A stretch of 64,000 nucleotides of DNA, taken from Arenicola marina (Eukaryota; Annelida; Polychaeta; Arenicolidae). Both the position numbers and the translations under genes were made by a program. Below, in pieces: positions 1 to 11,532 of this stretch (the first letter of the stretch is position 1; each line of letters begins with the position of its first letter). The stretch covers positions 33,220,548 through 33,284,547 of the forward strand of contig OZ025253.1 of the NCBI GenBank assembly GCA_964019135.1, read 5' to 3'. The notes under the pieces were generated by a model that was not told the origin of the DNA, searched no databases, and saw nothing but the letters and a program-made list of their open reading frames with translations.

Positions 1-1582
1 ATAGCACATTCACAAAGTCATTGAAGGGCTATCAGTTATCTTGCAAATATTTCTTGGCCTAGTCTTGCACACAGGCTGCCTTGGCTCCCTACCACCAGTG
101 GTTCAGACAGTGTTAAATAGTGTGCACAATTAGCTATGTGGTTGTAGGGTTTATACCTGTATACATGTAGAATACTTAAGAGTGTCTATTGCCAGGGTTA
201 CCGGGTAATTTGTAGCAGCAGTATGTTTTGGCCCTAGTGTTTTTTGATGCAAGCTGGGGTAGAGAAGTGGGCAATGGTTGCAGGGGGTGGGCAATGGTTG
301 TGGGAGGTGGGTGTCGCTGGCTCAGGAGTCTGGTGTAGACAGTACATCGTTATAGCGGAACCAAGCGAAATGTAATGGAACTGAGAAAAATGTAGCGAAA
401 CCGGGCATAAATTACCAGTTACCACCCACAAGATAATCACTGGGCAGCACTAGATCTACTAACTTTTCGGCTTTAGCGAAACCGGTCATCTTTGGTGGAG
501 AAATACAAAGATGCATAATATGCAGTGAGATAGCACGTACTTGTACTCTCCGTATGAAATATAACTTATTTCTGTATATATTAAATGCTTGCATGGTTTT
601 AATAAATGTAGTTCTTGCAATAGTAAAGTTTGTCTTGTTTTTAACTATTGCCATATCACCTACTTTCGAGCACGCAGCCACTATTGCAGGTAGCGCCCCC
701 AAGTAATGACTCTAAGGGTCATACAATGACAACAACTGAGATCGCGGCCTGGCACTGGGCTCCAGCAGTCGGAGACAAATGCGTCTGTTACTAGACAATA
801 TCTTCACATTTTAAAGTAAATATTGCATGAATAGAATACGAGCATTGATAAGTTTACTTTTAAGCAAAACTAAACTGCCTGAACCTTGTCTAACTGGTAA
901 TTTGTGCCCGGTTTCGCTACTTTTCACACGGTTTTGCTCAGTTTCGCTCGGTTCCGCTATAACAATGGGCCCTGGTGTGGTGTGGAGGGTCTGATGGCAA
1001 TAGTTTGTAGGGGTGGAATCTTGTCCCATTGAATGGAAATTGACTGCAAGGTATGCTTAGCTTGGCATAATTACGACTGCATCACAAGTTGTATATAAAT
1101 ATATTAGTTCATGAAATCAATCAATGGAATCAAAATCGGTCCTTATTACTTTTTGGATATTTTAATCGGGGACCTGCTAACAATTTCCCCAAATATCGCC
1201 CATCATGTAGATTCCTAAACTGTGATGATATGGCATAACATCCTTAACACTACCAGTTTCACATATTTTATATGCTACAGTCAGCAAACACATTGAAAGG
1301 GATCGGTTAAAACAGGCTAGGGCCCTATATTTTACCAGGTCCTTTCATATTCTGTCTCCCAAGTATATCCCTTTGGATCTTCGTCCGCCATGATTGTTAT
1401 CTCCTAACGGAAGATGGCGCCTCGCTTAAAACTAAGGTCAAGGTCGAGTGAGTTCCTTTTGCCGCACATCCGCGCCATCTCGCCATATACGTCAACTGTA
1501 AAAGGAAAGCGAAATTTATTCCGTTGGCCATTGGCAAGAAAAACGTCTCGTGCAGGAATTAGAGACTTAAGCATTACAATTC
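1..1582. other. Intergenic DNA, no supported gene
   Basis: No open frame here resembles a known protein and none is long. The notable structure is an inverted repeat (345-420 and 893-967, listed separately). The remainder is moderately AT-rich unique-looking sequence. The short open frames near 412-702 (minus) and 1404-1598 (minus) lack any recognisable domain or splice context. Confidence 0.6.
345..967. repeat. Inverted repeat, ~75-bp arms, possible MITE remnant
   Basis: The arm at about 345-420 (starting cgttatagcggaacc) recurs as its reverse complement at about 893-967. The arms share the blocks TTATAGCGGAACC, TAGCGAAACCGGGC and AAATTACCAGT. The intervening ~470 bp has no coding potential. 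The arrangement fits a non-autonomous foldback element, but target-site duplications are not clear, so the class is unknown. Confidence 0.5.
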
Positions 1583-2043
1583 TAATATGAATAAGCATTG
1601 TCTAAGTTGCGAGCTCACCCAAATTAAAAAATAATAAAGGCCTAGCTCTTAACTGCTTAAAGCTGCTGTATCAACTGCAGCAGCCAGCTGTCTTAATCTT
1701 ATATGTTTCTAGACAACTAGACCCAAAACCAACACGGGTATAGTTGGTTTGAGGTTGAGTTACTATGGGGTCGAGTTGGCTTGGGGTTGAGTAGGTGATG
1801 GGTCGGGCGTGTCGTGGGTCCAGTTGACTAGATGCTGTCTTATATCTGCTGTATTAGCTGAAGTAGTTTATATTCCTAAAGCTGCCTGTACTGAAATATC
1901 TTATTTAAGTTATAGAAATTATGTTTTTATCTATTTCTTTTAATTAAAAATAAGATGGATGGCTTAGTTGTTTAACGGTAATATTTGGGCTTAAAGTCAT
2001 ATATGCAGAGAAATACAAAAATAAGTAGTTGCTTGAGTCTATA
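1583..2043. repeat. Half copy (first half) of a composite interspersed element
   Basis: This segment, starting CTAATATGAATAAGCATTG and ending at AGTCTATA, is the reverse complement of the right part of the element at 7650-8257. It carries about 125 bp (roughly 1810-1935) that the 7650-8257 copy lacks. It stops abruptly at 2043. The sequence that follows it in the full copy (TAGTCTGGAACTTTC) appears at about 9229 instead, suggesting that one element is split by a ~7.2 kb insertion. Confidence 0.6.
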
Positions 2044-2882
2044 ATTAATCATATTAGATCTATTTTATGATAATTAATACCTTATTCATTTTTAATTTTC
2101 TGACTCTTTCTTCCTTTTGCTAAAATTATATATAGGTTGATGAGATATTTTTAAATCAAGTTTAAAGCTGGTCATAGATTTATATCAATCTATACCTATC
2201 TATGTACCAGGAATATGTTCATAAGAAAGCTACACCCTTTCACAGAAAGTGCCCCAATATGGCCAAAAACAAATTGATGACAACATGTCCATAAATATTT
2301 CTATTTATATTAGAAGGACTTTAGTAGATCTATATCATTTCTATTAAAACTATTTTCGGAGGTAACTCCTTCATGAAAAACATATTTTCATTGCCTGTTG
2401 TGACCTATCCATGAGAACAGATACTGAACAATTGCTAAATACACCATGAGTAAGTTTCTTGAACACTCACACCATGTCAGAAGTATGTTTTATCATCATC
2501 CTTCTTCTTCTACCATTCTAGCAGTCTATAACATGTTTTATAGCATGCTTTATGTGGTTGTGACCTGTCCATGAGAACATATACTGAACCGTTGCTAAAT
2601 ACACCACGAGTAAGTTTCTTGAACACTCACCACATGTCAGAAGTACAATGTATGTTTTATCATCATCCGTCTTCTTCTATCATCCTAGATCTATACAATT
2701 TGCTACCAATGTAATATTGGTATCTCTCACAAAAAAATGTTTTTAGAAAGTAAAGATAAAAAAGGATAAGTAAACTGGGCATATGTTACCAAATTTCCAG
2801 TGTGTAAGTCACACCCACCAAATTTGAGAAATTATTAGACTTGAGCCATAAATAAGTCGCACCAGTGTATAAGTAAAATGAA
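2044..2882. other. AT-rich intergenic DNA with a ~160-bp tandem duplication
   Basis: No gene is seen. A block of about 130-140 bp at 2397-2525 (beginning TTGTGACCTATCCATGAGAA) is repeated with small changes at about 2557-2693, giving a direct duplication with a period near 160 bp. The rest is AT-rich and featureless to the eye. Confidence 0.55.
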
Positions 2883-2985
2883 GTAAACTGACCATATTTT
2901 TTTTTTTTTTTTTTTTTTTTTATTTCCTTGATGCGTTACAGACATGAGAAGAGATTGTGGTAATACATTAACACATACATGGCAA

Positions 2986-5619
2986 TTAGGGTATAAGAAA
3001 TAAAAGTTTCTCCCATCGAGACATGAAGACTTTTAACTGATTTTTTTTACACAGGATATACTGCTCGTTTGTTATATGATATTTTAGCTTGGATATATAA
3101 GAATTTAGCCTGATAGGCTCAGATTTACACTTACATACGTGAATATAATATTTGGCTAAAAGGAACGCACTATTTATGGAATAGACCGGTTGATCGTAGG
3201 ATCCTAAAATGATTGTCTTAGTAGAAGCGGCCACAGTATCAGATGTGGCTAGGTGCCACCACTCTGTGAGGGCATTCCAGAATCTACGTACTGCGATACA
3301 GTCGCTGAATCTGTGAATGAGTGTATCTACCTCTGAGCATGAATCACACAAACCACTCTCCGCCAGCCCAATTGTGTTTAGATATTTGTTGTGGGGAGCA
3401 AACCTGTAAAGAATTGAATATTGAAAGGATTGTAGTTTGGTTTCAAAGGTACATTTAAAAGGCAGGGAACATATTTTGCCCCAATCTGATTCGTGGAACG
3501 AAAATGCATCAAGCCACTTGTTCATCTGTACACAACTTAATGGGCGAGAAGAAAGTATATCGTAGAGAGATTTACACGAAAGAGATAACAGATCCAAATG
3601 GTGCAAGGACTGGAGACAGTTTCTATTTTGCAGGCGTGTTCTCCAGCCCCGAGGAATTGCTTGTCTAATACTATAATACTCCAGAAAGTGTAAATGTACC
3701 CCATATTTCTCTACCAGTTCAACCTCGGACAAAAAACAATTGTCATTTCCAACTATGTCATTAATTTTAACAATACCACAATTATACCACTTGCCGTAGA
3801 GGACCGACTCGTTGCCAATCTGTATGAACGGGTTAAACCACAGTACTTCTCGTCGAATGTCCGGAATACTCTCTGGCACAAAGTGAGCTTTAAGCTTCGC
3901 CCATGCTGATAGAATATCTTTATAAAATAAAGGTACACATTCTAAATACATATCGGGTATGCAGCATCTAGTATTGAACAGGTCTTGTATACCCATCTGG
4001 GGGAAGTATGCTTGAAGGCATTCCTTCCAAACCTTAGCGTCCCCGTTATACAATTTCTTGACATAACCCAGTTGGAGAGATGCTAACTTTACTTCCAGGA
4101 TGGGCATTTTCATGCCTCCTTTATTAATTGGTTGCAATAATATATCAAGCTTGACCTTTGGCCTTGCATTTTTCCACACAAACGAATTAACCAGACTTTG
4201 AATGTTTTTTACAATGGTAGGCGGGACATGCATATTTGACAATACATAAACGAGCTTAGGAATGGCAAGCGTTTTAACAATCAAGATCCGTCCAATAAGC
4301 GTGAGATTCCGCATTTTCCACATATTCAAGCATTTCTTTAGTTTGTCCACTTGTGTTCCTAAATTCAGATGAGCCATTTCAACTTCATCTGGGCTAAGCT
4401 TAATACCTAACGTGCTGAAGTTGTTCGCTGATGACCATCTAACTGGAAGATCTCCAGGCGGTTTGCCAGAATTGGCCCCTATCCAAATAGCCTCAGTCTT
4501 ATCTAGATTACAGCGTAGACCAGATAACTGTGCATAATGGTTTAGAAGGGTTAATAGTCTTTTCGCTGAGTCCACATCCGCTAGAAAGCAGGTAGTGTCG
4601 TCTGCGCGTTGTGCAAGTTTCGAGGTTATGAAACCACAGTTTATACCCTTAATTTGTTTGTCCCTCCGTATGGCAATAGCTAATAACTCTACAGTTAAGA
4701 CGAATAAAAAGGGCGCGAGAGGGCAACCTTGTCTGACACTTCTCTCAAGTGTGAACCAGTCTGAAATAAATCCGTTATTCAATACACTACTAATGCTATC
4801 TCCATAAAGAGTTCTTACATACTTGCGGAAATTACCACCAAAGTTGAAAGAACATAAAGCTTCGTCTATATAAGGCCATTCTATGGAGTCGAATGCCTTT
4901 TCAAAGTCAATTAGGAGAATGAGACCCGGTATTCGCCTTAAGCTCGTGATATTCATTATGTCAGTTATCTGCCTGATGTTTTCCCCGATATATCTCCCTT
5001 TGATATAACCAGTTTGATCGGGGCTCACGAGAGAGGGGAGGTGGGTCTGAAGTCTCTTGGCTATGGCTTTAGCCCCGATCTTGTAATCTGAGTTGAGAAG
5101 AGAAATTGGTCTCCAATTTTTTAATAGCGTCCGATCTTTGTCTTTCTTTGGTAAGAGGGAGATGAGCCCACGCTTTTGTTCCGTGGAGAGTCTCCCGTTA
5201 TCAAACGCGTAATTTAGGCTATCCGTTACAAATGCTGATATGTACCGCCAAAAAAACTTGTAGAACTCGTATATTAGACCGTCCGTCCCAGGGCTTTTGT
5301 TAGGTTTGCAATCCTGCAGCGCTGTGCCGCATTCAGCGCTGGTGAGTCGTCCCTCCAGGGCTGACTGGTTTTCTGGGTTTAGTTTGGGAATATCAGGGTT
5401 TTCTAAAAATAAAGATTTGAGCGGCTCATATTTGGCTTGCGACAAATTTACCCGTCGAGAGGTGTACAACGCCTGGAAGAAGGTAAATTCCTCTTTTAGT
5501 ATTCCAACTGGGTTGGTTATGGCTTTCCCGTTCTCAAGCTTAAGTTTGGTCACACACTTATTCCTATAATTTCTCCGACATAGGCCCATGTTCCGCCCAA
5601 TTGGCTTTTGACATGACAA
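2986..5619 (-). pseudogene. LINE ORF2 part: reverse transcriptase and C-terminal zinc knuckle
   Basis: An 877-codon open frame covers the reverse transcriptase of the LINE. Visible blocks are LLPKKDKD...NWRPISLLN (finger/palm entry), SPDQTGYIKGRYIGENIRQ, LLIDFEKAFDSIEW with the first catalytic Asp near residue 238, and VRQGCPLAPFLF. The next block is LAQRADDTTCFL near residues 335-346, where LINEs normally have an aromatic residue before ADD. A CxxC-x8-H-x4-C knuckle follows near residues 758-775. The usual YADD/FADD box therefore reads RADD (bases 4597-4608), which should disable polymerisation if it is not a sequencing error. The frame opens just downstream of the frameshift that separates it from the endonuclease part, so the apparent start Met is not the native start. 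Confidence 0.9.
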
Positions 5620-6346
5620 GGGCTCCTTTCGTTCGCTCTTTAGCTATTTCTTCTAGCTCAGTTTTTAAAGAACACAGATGCTCAACATCCGTAACGGAGT
5701 TGTCGGCATCTGAGTTGGACTCAAGTACATTTACCTCACGCAGCAACTCTGTCTCGCGATTTCTGAGCCTTTTAGCTCGAGACTTAGAAAAAGCTAATGT
5801 GTGACTTCTAATCTCACATTTAATCATGTCCCATTTTAAACCTTTATCTTCAACATCGGCGTATTTCTTCGTAGCAACCATTAAGAGCTCATTCATTTCT
5901 GAGACATATGTTTTCTCTCCTAACAGGCTAGAATTAAACTTCCAGAATCCCGGTCCCTTTTTTTGCGGCAGACCGCCCTGTAAACGGAAACTGATTAACC
6001 TATGGTCAGACATAATAGCGGTTTCAATACGAGTGCCTTTCACAAAAGGCGACAGAAAGTCGGAGACGAGAAAAAAGTCTAGCCTACTTTTGATAGCTCC
6101 TTTTGGAGAGCACCAAGTATATTGCCTAACACCGGTGTGCTGATTTCTCCAGATATCTGACAACTCGTACTCATTTAAGAATTCAAGTAGATTTTCCCGA
6201 TATCGAGAATGGCTTTCCTCAACCCCACCTTTCTTGTCCAGCTTTGGATTTAAAGTTACATTGAAATCGCCTCCTATTATAAGTGACATACCCAGAAACT
6301 TACTGACTGTACTTACTGTAAACTGACCATACTGTAAACTGACCAT
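5564..6346 (-). pseudogene. LINE ORF2 part: truncated endonuclease and linker
   Basis: This frame encodes the C-terminal half of an exonuclease/endonuclease/phosphatase-type domain. It has IIGGDFNVTLNP near the start, SRLDFFLVS in the middle and a terminal SDHRLI. A charged, helix-rich linker that normally precedes the RT follows. The N-terminal half of the domain, with its catalytic Asn and Glu, is missing through 5' truncation. The first dozen codons are not LINE sequence: they are read from the tandem target-site duplications at 6318-6363. The frame ends in a stop at 5564-5566, about 55 bp inside the start of the RT frame, so a small deletion or insertion separates the two. Confidence 0.88.
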
Positions 6347-6363
6347 ACTGTAAACTGACCATA

Positions 6364-7649
6364 TGTTGCCTATTGCCTATTTACCGGTAGACACTTTTAC
6401 ATGCTAAACCCTGTTTATTATGTATACTTGGTATCTCTATTTGAAAGTAATACTGCTTGAGTAGGAGTAGTCCAGACAGTTTTCTGATCCTCAAAATGGT
6501 ACACATTTGTGTTGCTTATCAATATGAGCTACTAAAACCGTTGTTTCAGTAATTGTTGCCTTTTTTTATTATACTTTTAATTCAATAATTGTTGTTTTTT
6601 TCTATTAAACTTTAAATCCAATAATGGTTGCCTTTTTTATTAAACTATTAATTCAATAATTGTTGCCTTTTTTATTAAACTTTTTATTAAATAATTGTTG
6701 CCTTTTTGATTAATATTTTAATTATTTGTCAGCAAGGGGATGTTGACAATACAAAGTACAACCATTTTTGTGTGAATATACTCAAAGCTTGACATTTTAA
6801 GAGGGGCTGTTTAGTTTTGGGAAAAGGGATCTCATTCAATATTTGTTAAACTGTCAGTGATAGCCAGTGATATGTTTAAATTTCATGCCCAATGAAAATA
6901 TTTGTATGTCCTATATTGTTTTGTGATGGTTATCTAGATCTATATTTGTCTGGCAGGGAAACCAGTTTTTGACATTTGACATTGAAAATGATTGTATTGG
7001 GACAATTTTAAACTTAAAATGTTGCTTTAAGAGGAATAAAATATATAATTCAGCATTTGATTAAAAATCGTAATAATGGCATTAATTTAAATAAGTTATA
7101 TAGATTAGAATCATTTGAAAATTAACAAAAATAGCACTGAAAACAGCTATTTTTTCAAATCATAGATGAGTGATATGGTTGTGAATAAATCTGAATTATC
7201 CTGGGTGTCAAAAGTAGGCAAAATGTGTCAAAAAAAGGAAATAGTAAGTCATGTGAACAATATATAATAAAATATTCTTAAAATATTTACAGTTTTGGTT
7301 TAAACTCCTGTTTAATTTTTCTCAATTAAACTCTTCAAATTATATATTTCAGGGGTGGAGGCATTCGAAATACAGGTTTGGAGTCTAGAAACCAGAATTA
7401 AATTGTTATATTTAAAAAGGCAAAAACTGCAGCTGAAATTTTGATGTCCTAGATATATGTGTCAGAATTAGGCAAAAGGTGTCAAATGTTAGGAAATAGT
7501 ATATATCTATGAGCAATATATACCGGTAATAAAATATTTACAGTTTTTGTTTAAAATCCTATTTAATCTGTCTCAATTAAACTCTTCAAATTAGAGCTAT
7601 ATATATTTCATGGGTGGAGGCATCTAAAATATAGGTTTGGAATCATAAT
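6364..7649. repeat. AT-rich DNA with two direct repeats
   Basis: No gene is seen. At 6540-6720 there are four or five degenerate copies of a ~55-bp unit (ATTGTTGCCTTTTTTATTAAAC). A larger direct repeat pairs about 7200-7420 with about 7453-7645; both contain TCAATTAAACTCTTCAAATTA and GGTGGAGGCAT. The second copy is interrupted by the composite element at 7650-8257: its continuation, ACCAGAATTAAATTGTTATATTT, resumes at 8259. That pair defines the insertion site cleanly. Confidence 0.65.
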
Positions 7650-7705
7650 AGCGAGCTCTAGCGAGCTATTATGGGAACGTATACGAAGGGAAAATAAATA
7701 AAAAA

Positions 7706-7792
<87 letters not shown>

Positions 7793-8257
7793 AAAAAAAA
7801 AAAATGTTTGGCTTGCCATACATTGCCATACTATGCGATTAAAAAAACGTCAACCGCGCGTCATGGCCGAGAATGAAGGCGATAATAGGAGCCATTTCAG
7901 AAAGTTCCAGACTATATAGACTCAAGCAACTACTTATTTTTGTATTTCTCTGCATATATGACTTTAAGCCCAAATATTACCGTTAAACAACTAAGCCATC
8001 CATCTTATTTTTAATTAAAAGAAATAGATAAAAACATCATCACCCATCACCTACTCAACCCCAAGCCAACTCGACCCCAAGCTAACTCAACCTCAAACCA
8101 ACTATACCCGTGTTGGTTTTGGGTCTAGTTGTCTAGAAACCTATAAGATTAGGACAGCTGGCTGCTGCAGTTGATACAGCAGCTTTAAGAGCTAGGCCTT
8201 TATTATTTTTTAATTTGGGTGAGCTCGCAACTTAGGCAATGCCTATTCATATTAGAG
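7650..8257 (-). mobile_element. Composite interspersed element inserted into a direct repeat
   Basis: The element interrupts a diverged direct repeat, so its edges can be read by comparing 7200-7430 with 7453-7649 plus 8259 onward. Read on the minus strand it begins CTCTAATATGAATAGGC, passes through a block matching 1583-2043, then a block matching 9226-9412. It ends at the motif AGCGAGCTCTAGCGAGCT, a short direct repeat. An (AAAT)n microsatellite of about 28 units (about 7692-7805) sits where the 9226-9412 relative has only a T tract. It has no protein-coding capacity, so it is presumably non-autonomous. The superfamily is not identified. Confidence 0.65.
7692..7805. repeat. (AAAT)n microsatellite
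   Basis: Uninterrupted AAAT repeats end in a run of about 14 A. They lie within the composite element at 7650-8257 and probably grew from its internal A/T tract. Translating this tract gives only low-complexity open frames. Confidence 0.97.
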
Positions 8258-9225
8258 ACCAGAATTAAATTGTTATATTTTAAAAGGCAATTTAGTGTTT
8301 ACCCTACCTACTTTTTAGTTTTACAGTCACAGACAGTGGTTTAAAGCCAAAGGCCCCAATTGGCCCAAAATAACTCGGTCTAAAAACATCAAAGTAAAAT
8401 CTGCATTCCAAATAGCAATAGGCCTACTTCTGTCAGGGTCACTGACACTGGTGTTGACCACAGCTATGCTTGTTCTTTCAACCAGTCCAGATTGATTTCA
8501 TCAGACATTCCTGTCTCCCTGACCATATGATATCCATATGATATCTATGGCTAGCCTGAATGTTCAGACGTTACAGTTTGACAGTCTGATGCTTACTGTT
8601 ACAATCACAAGAACAAGTGTCAAGACTGTACCGTCTGAATATTCAGGCTAATCTATGGCTATCTGACTTGTTTTAGCTTGGACTAAAACTTTAGTTCAAG
8701 ATCAAAATTAGCCAAAGCTGTCAAGTTAGATGGTTTTATATCAAAATAACAACCTTCAATCTCAACAAAACGTACTGACAAGTAGACGTCAACAAATCAA
8801 CGACTGAATCAGTTATTTGTCTAATTTGACCAGGGTTGACACGACAGTTTGACAGACCGACGCGAAGACGACACTCGACTTGGCCACTTGTCTGACTTAA
8901 AAAATTGACAACCAGGGGCTCAAATATTCATGAAAACTGTCATAGCAATCAGTTGAAATAAACAGATGACTTTCAAAAATAATACACACCTTGTCTAAAT
9001 TTCTTATGACTTAGATCTATGCCAAACAGCAAAAAAAAAGTTGAGATTCGAACGCGTTTGCCAGAATCGCATTTTCCGGATGTTATCATCAGACGGCGTT
9101 CCGCCAGTAGCCGGGAGAAATTGTGAATAACAATGTAATCAATGTTTTATAGTTTTCATAATCATTATTCTACCTTATTCGGACAAATAAAGCAATAAAA
9201 TAATAATTTTAGGCGTATATTCTGT
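8258..9225. other. Intergenic DNA, no supported gene
   Basis: Nothing coding is visible. At about 8530-8650 there is imperfect inverted sequence (GCCTGAATGTTCAGACGTTACAG and CTGTACCGTCTGAATATTCAGGC). The two 20-bp arms are about 80 bp apart, and this may be another small foldback element. Confidence 0.5.
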
Positions 9226-9412
9226 TATATAGTCTGGAACTTTCTGAAATGGCTCCTATTATCGCCTTCATTCTCGGCCATGACGCGCGGCCGACGTTTT
9301 TTGAATCGTATAGTATGGCAATGTATGGCAAGCCAAACATATTTTTTTTTTTTTCTTTTTTTTCCCCCTTTGTATACGTTACCATAATAGCTCGCTAGAG
9401 CTCGCTAATAAC
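9226..9412. repeat. Half copy (second half) of the composite element
   Basis: From TATAGTCTGGAACTTTC to ATAGCTCGCTAGAGCTCGCT this is the reverse complement of the left part of 7650-8257. Its partner half is at 1583-2043 in the same orientation. A T-rich tract replaces the AAAT microsatellite of the other copy. Confidence 0.65.
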
Positions 9413-9778
9413 AACCCGTAACTATAGCGATTGATGTATGTGTATATTCCGGTATACTAACATAACGAGTAATCAGTGAATAAATCGTTTCGAAGTAAGT
9501 GAAACCTTTTCCTTAAACTGTATGGCTTCTCAAAAGCACTGTTACTCTGATTACTTGAAGACTGATAGTCAGCTCCAATAAAATCAAACACATAACTGCT
9601 GCTTCAGTATAGAATCGAGCCATCGTTTAACGTTTTCTATATGAAAAATCTCATGGAGTCTCTTGGAGACAGGATAACCGATATTGCCCGGCTTTCCTGG
9701 GAACCAGCCTGCCTGTCCGAAACAGACAGTATATGCGCTCCCACGTTCCCAACCTTTTGCCCGACTGGCTTTTATCAG

Positions 9779-10130
9779 TGGGCGCATTTCTTTGGTACCC
9801 CGGGTGTATCCCTACGGTGGACCGAATACGCACATTACGCATCGGTTCACCGCCCGACACTTCTTTCACCCAGGTATGGATGCGCGCGCATGCATTCGGT
9901 TTGCCGATGTGCCCCGTTCTAAACAGCACGGGGCATTCGGGAGAAGATGGCGGCTGATTGAAAGGTGATGAAGAGTAGGTTGGTTCCAGTGCCTTAATGT
10001 GCACCGGATGTGAACGGTGTGTGCATTTCATTGGAATAGGCATATCCCTATCGGCATACTCGGAAGGTCCCTGTCACGTGTTGCGGGGCCGGGGCGGGAT
10101 ACCGAACCTGGCCCAAAGAAATGCGCCCAC
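9779..10130. mobile_element. MITE-like element with 18-bp terminal inverted repeats
   Basis: The sequence GTGGGCGCATTTCTTTGG at about 9779-9796 recurs as CCAAAGAAATGCGCCCAC at about 10113-10130, giving a ~352-bp element. The interior is GC-richer than its surroundings and has no credible gene. The overlapping short open frames on both strands are by-products of that composition. A related, degenerate left portion is present at about 14106-14260. The superfamily is not assigned because target-site duplications are not evident. Confidence 0.65.
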
Positions 10131-10523
10131 TGTATAGAGGGGGCGTTTAGTAGAGGGACGCGATTAAACTGTTCTTTTTTCGGCAAGAAAAATGCACATT
10201 TTTAGTAATATCGTTATGCACTCTGCAATTTATCTCTCATTGTCATTTTTATATTTGTACTTGTTTATTTTATAACGAACGCCGGGCATTTAGTTTATTC
10301 AGTGTAATATATGTGCGGAAACCACGAAACCACAGGCGTAGCGGGGGCCGTCGGGAGGGAAATCATGCTCCACTTCGATACCGGCCACAACAGATGAAGA
10401 AACTTACGCCGTAACCTAGCAATTTGTCTGGTAGCTGATGAGCAAATCGTGAGAAAGTCAGAGGTAGCTGAAAACGCGAGCCAGCTAAGCTAGGTACCCA
10501 TTCGCGGTGACTAATATGACACC

Positions 10524-10709
10524 AGCGCGAGTTTGCGGGGCGTTAGGCAATTTTATTGGCCCGACATCAATTAAGCTGTAACAGCCCGCCAATTTTTATT
10601 ATCGGCCCGAGGCCGCAAGGCCGAGGGTGGATAATGAAAATGAAGGGCTGCTACAGCTTGATGAAGGGCAAATAGATCTAAATGCCTAACGCCATGCAAA
10701 ACTCGCGCT
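10524..10709. mobile_element. Foldback MITE, ~186 bp
   Basis: The ends are AGCGCGAGTTT and AAACTCGCGCT. The complementarity continues inward through GGCGTTAGGCA / TGCCTAACGCC and the AGCTGTAACAGCCC / GGGCTGCTACAGCT blocks. Almost the whole element can fold into one imperfect hairpin, as expected of a foldback MITE. Its right end abuts the inverted repeat beginning at 10712. Confidence 0.7.
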
Positions 10710-10711
10710 AT

Positions 10712-11120
10712 TACTATTATTACGAGTTGAATTTAAATTTAAGGAGTTGACTAGTCTCTGCTTCTTTGGTTTAATTTCCGCATGCAACGACCAAAGTAAA
10801 ACATTTTGGGACTGACTGTCCGCAAATCTCAAACCTTTCTACATATAGTTTGCCAGTGGCCTTTTTGATACCATAGATCGTTGCCAAGAAACATGGCACG
10901 TGCAACTAGGCAACTAGTCATGGAAGCGGGCCATTTAAAGCTATAACTACAATTCTTTTGTGCGTGACGTCATGTTTCATTGTTCTACGCAGCGTCGCTA
11001 TGACAACGATTGTCGATTGCATGGGCAGCAGGGCGGTTTGGGTCAGAATACAGCATTTTAGCGGCCTTCAGATGTAATGCTATTGTACTAGTTAACATGC
11101 CCACCAACTCGTAATAATAG
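10712..11120. repeat. Inverted-repeat-bounded segment, possible MITE
   Basis: TATTATTACGAGTTG near 10715-10730 is matched by CAACTCGTAATAATA near 11105-11119. The segment directly abuts foldback elements on both sides. It has no coding potential. Confidence 0.5.
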
Positions 11121-11532
11121 CCTCTATCAGACTTAGGGGTCTGCCGACGTCACAAACCGGTGACCGGCGGATTTATTCAAGAAGTTTGAAGTGCAACGGT
11201 CAGTTGGCTAGCGGGTTAACGCACTCTTATCTCTTAATCCCATCCGGGGGAGGGGGGCGGGCTTGGGTGCTAAGATCGCCACTCCACCAGTCCACTGGTG
11301 ATCGACCGGGGTAGTGGCTCGTGCCGGGCAAAGTACGGGGTGGGGTGAGGGTGATGATGTTACAGAATTTCTGCATGTAGCTTAACCTTAGGATCCAACA
11401 GTCGTGAGCATCTTTTGATGGCTAAAACCATACTGTCACGAAAGTTTGCCCGGCCTTCCTGGTTTTAGCCCCGCACACACATCGCGCGCTGATCTAAAAA
11501 AAGCGCAAACCCCCAAGTCTGATAGAGGTTAT
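11120..11532. mobile_element. MITE-like element with ~20-bp inverted ends
   Basis: CCTCTATCAGACTTAGGGGT near 11121-11140 is matched at the other end by ACCCCCAAGTCTGATAGAGG near 11511-11530, with one mismatch. The ~410-bp interior contains a G-rich patch and no gene. This is the third inverted-repeat unit packed within one kilobase. Confidence 0.6.

Larger units (their letters stand above)
2883..6363 (-). mobile_element. 5'-truncated L1/Tx1-type non-LTR retrotransposon with TSDs
   Basis: The element lies on the minus strand. It ends in a poly(A) tail, seen as a T tract at about 2897-2922 on the plus strand, and is 5'-truncated at about 6317 within the endonuclease domain. A 14-bp target-site duplication, GTAAACTGACCATA, sits next to the tail at 2883-2896. 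It occurs three times in tandem at the 5' end (6318-6331, 6334-6347, 6350-6363). The body holds the C-terminal half of an apurinic-type endonuclease, a reverse transcriptase and a C-terminal CCHC-like knuckle. This order is that of L1/Tx1-clade LINEs. A frameshift between endonuclease and RT frames near 5565-5619 and an altered RT catalytic motif indicate a dead copy. Confidence 0.92.

Noticed and set aside
7608..7829. 73-codon FIYLFIYL minus-strand frame
   Set aside because: It is translation of the (AAAT)n microsatellite.
9584..10043. Overlapping open frames on both strands near 9.6-10.0 kb
   Set aside because: They lie within a GC-rich MITE-like element, with frames open on both strands and no domain or splice context.
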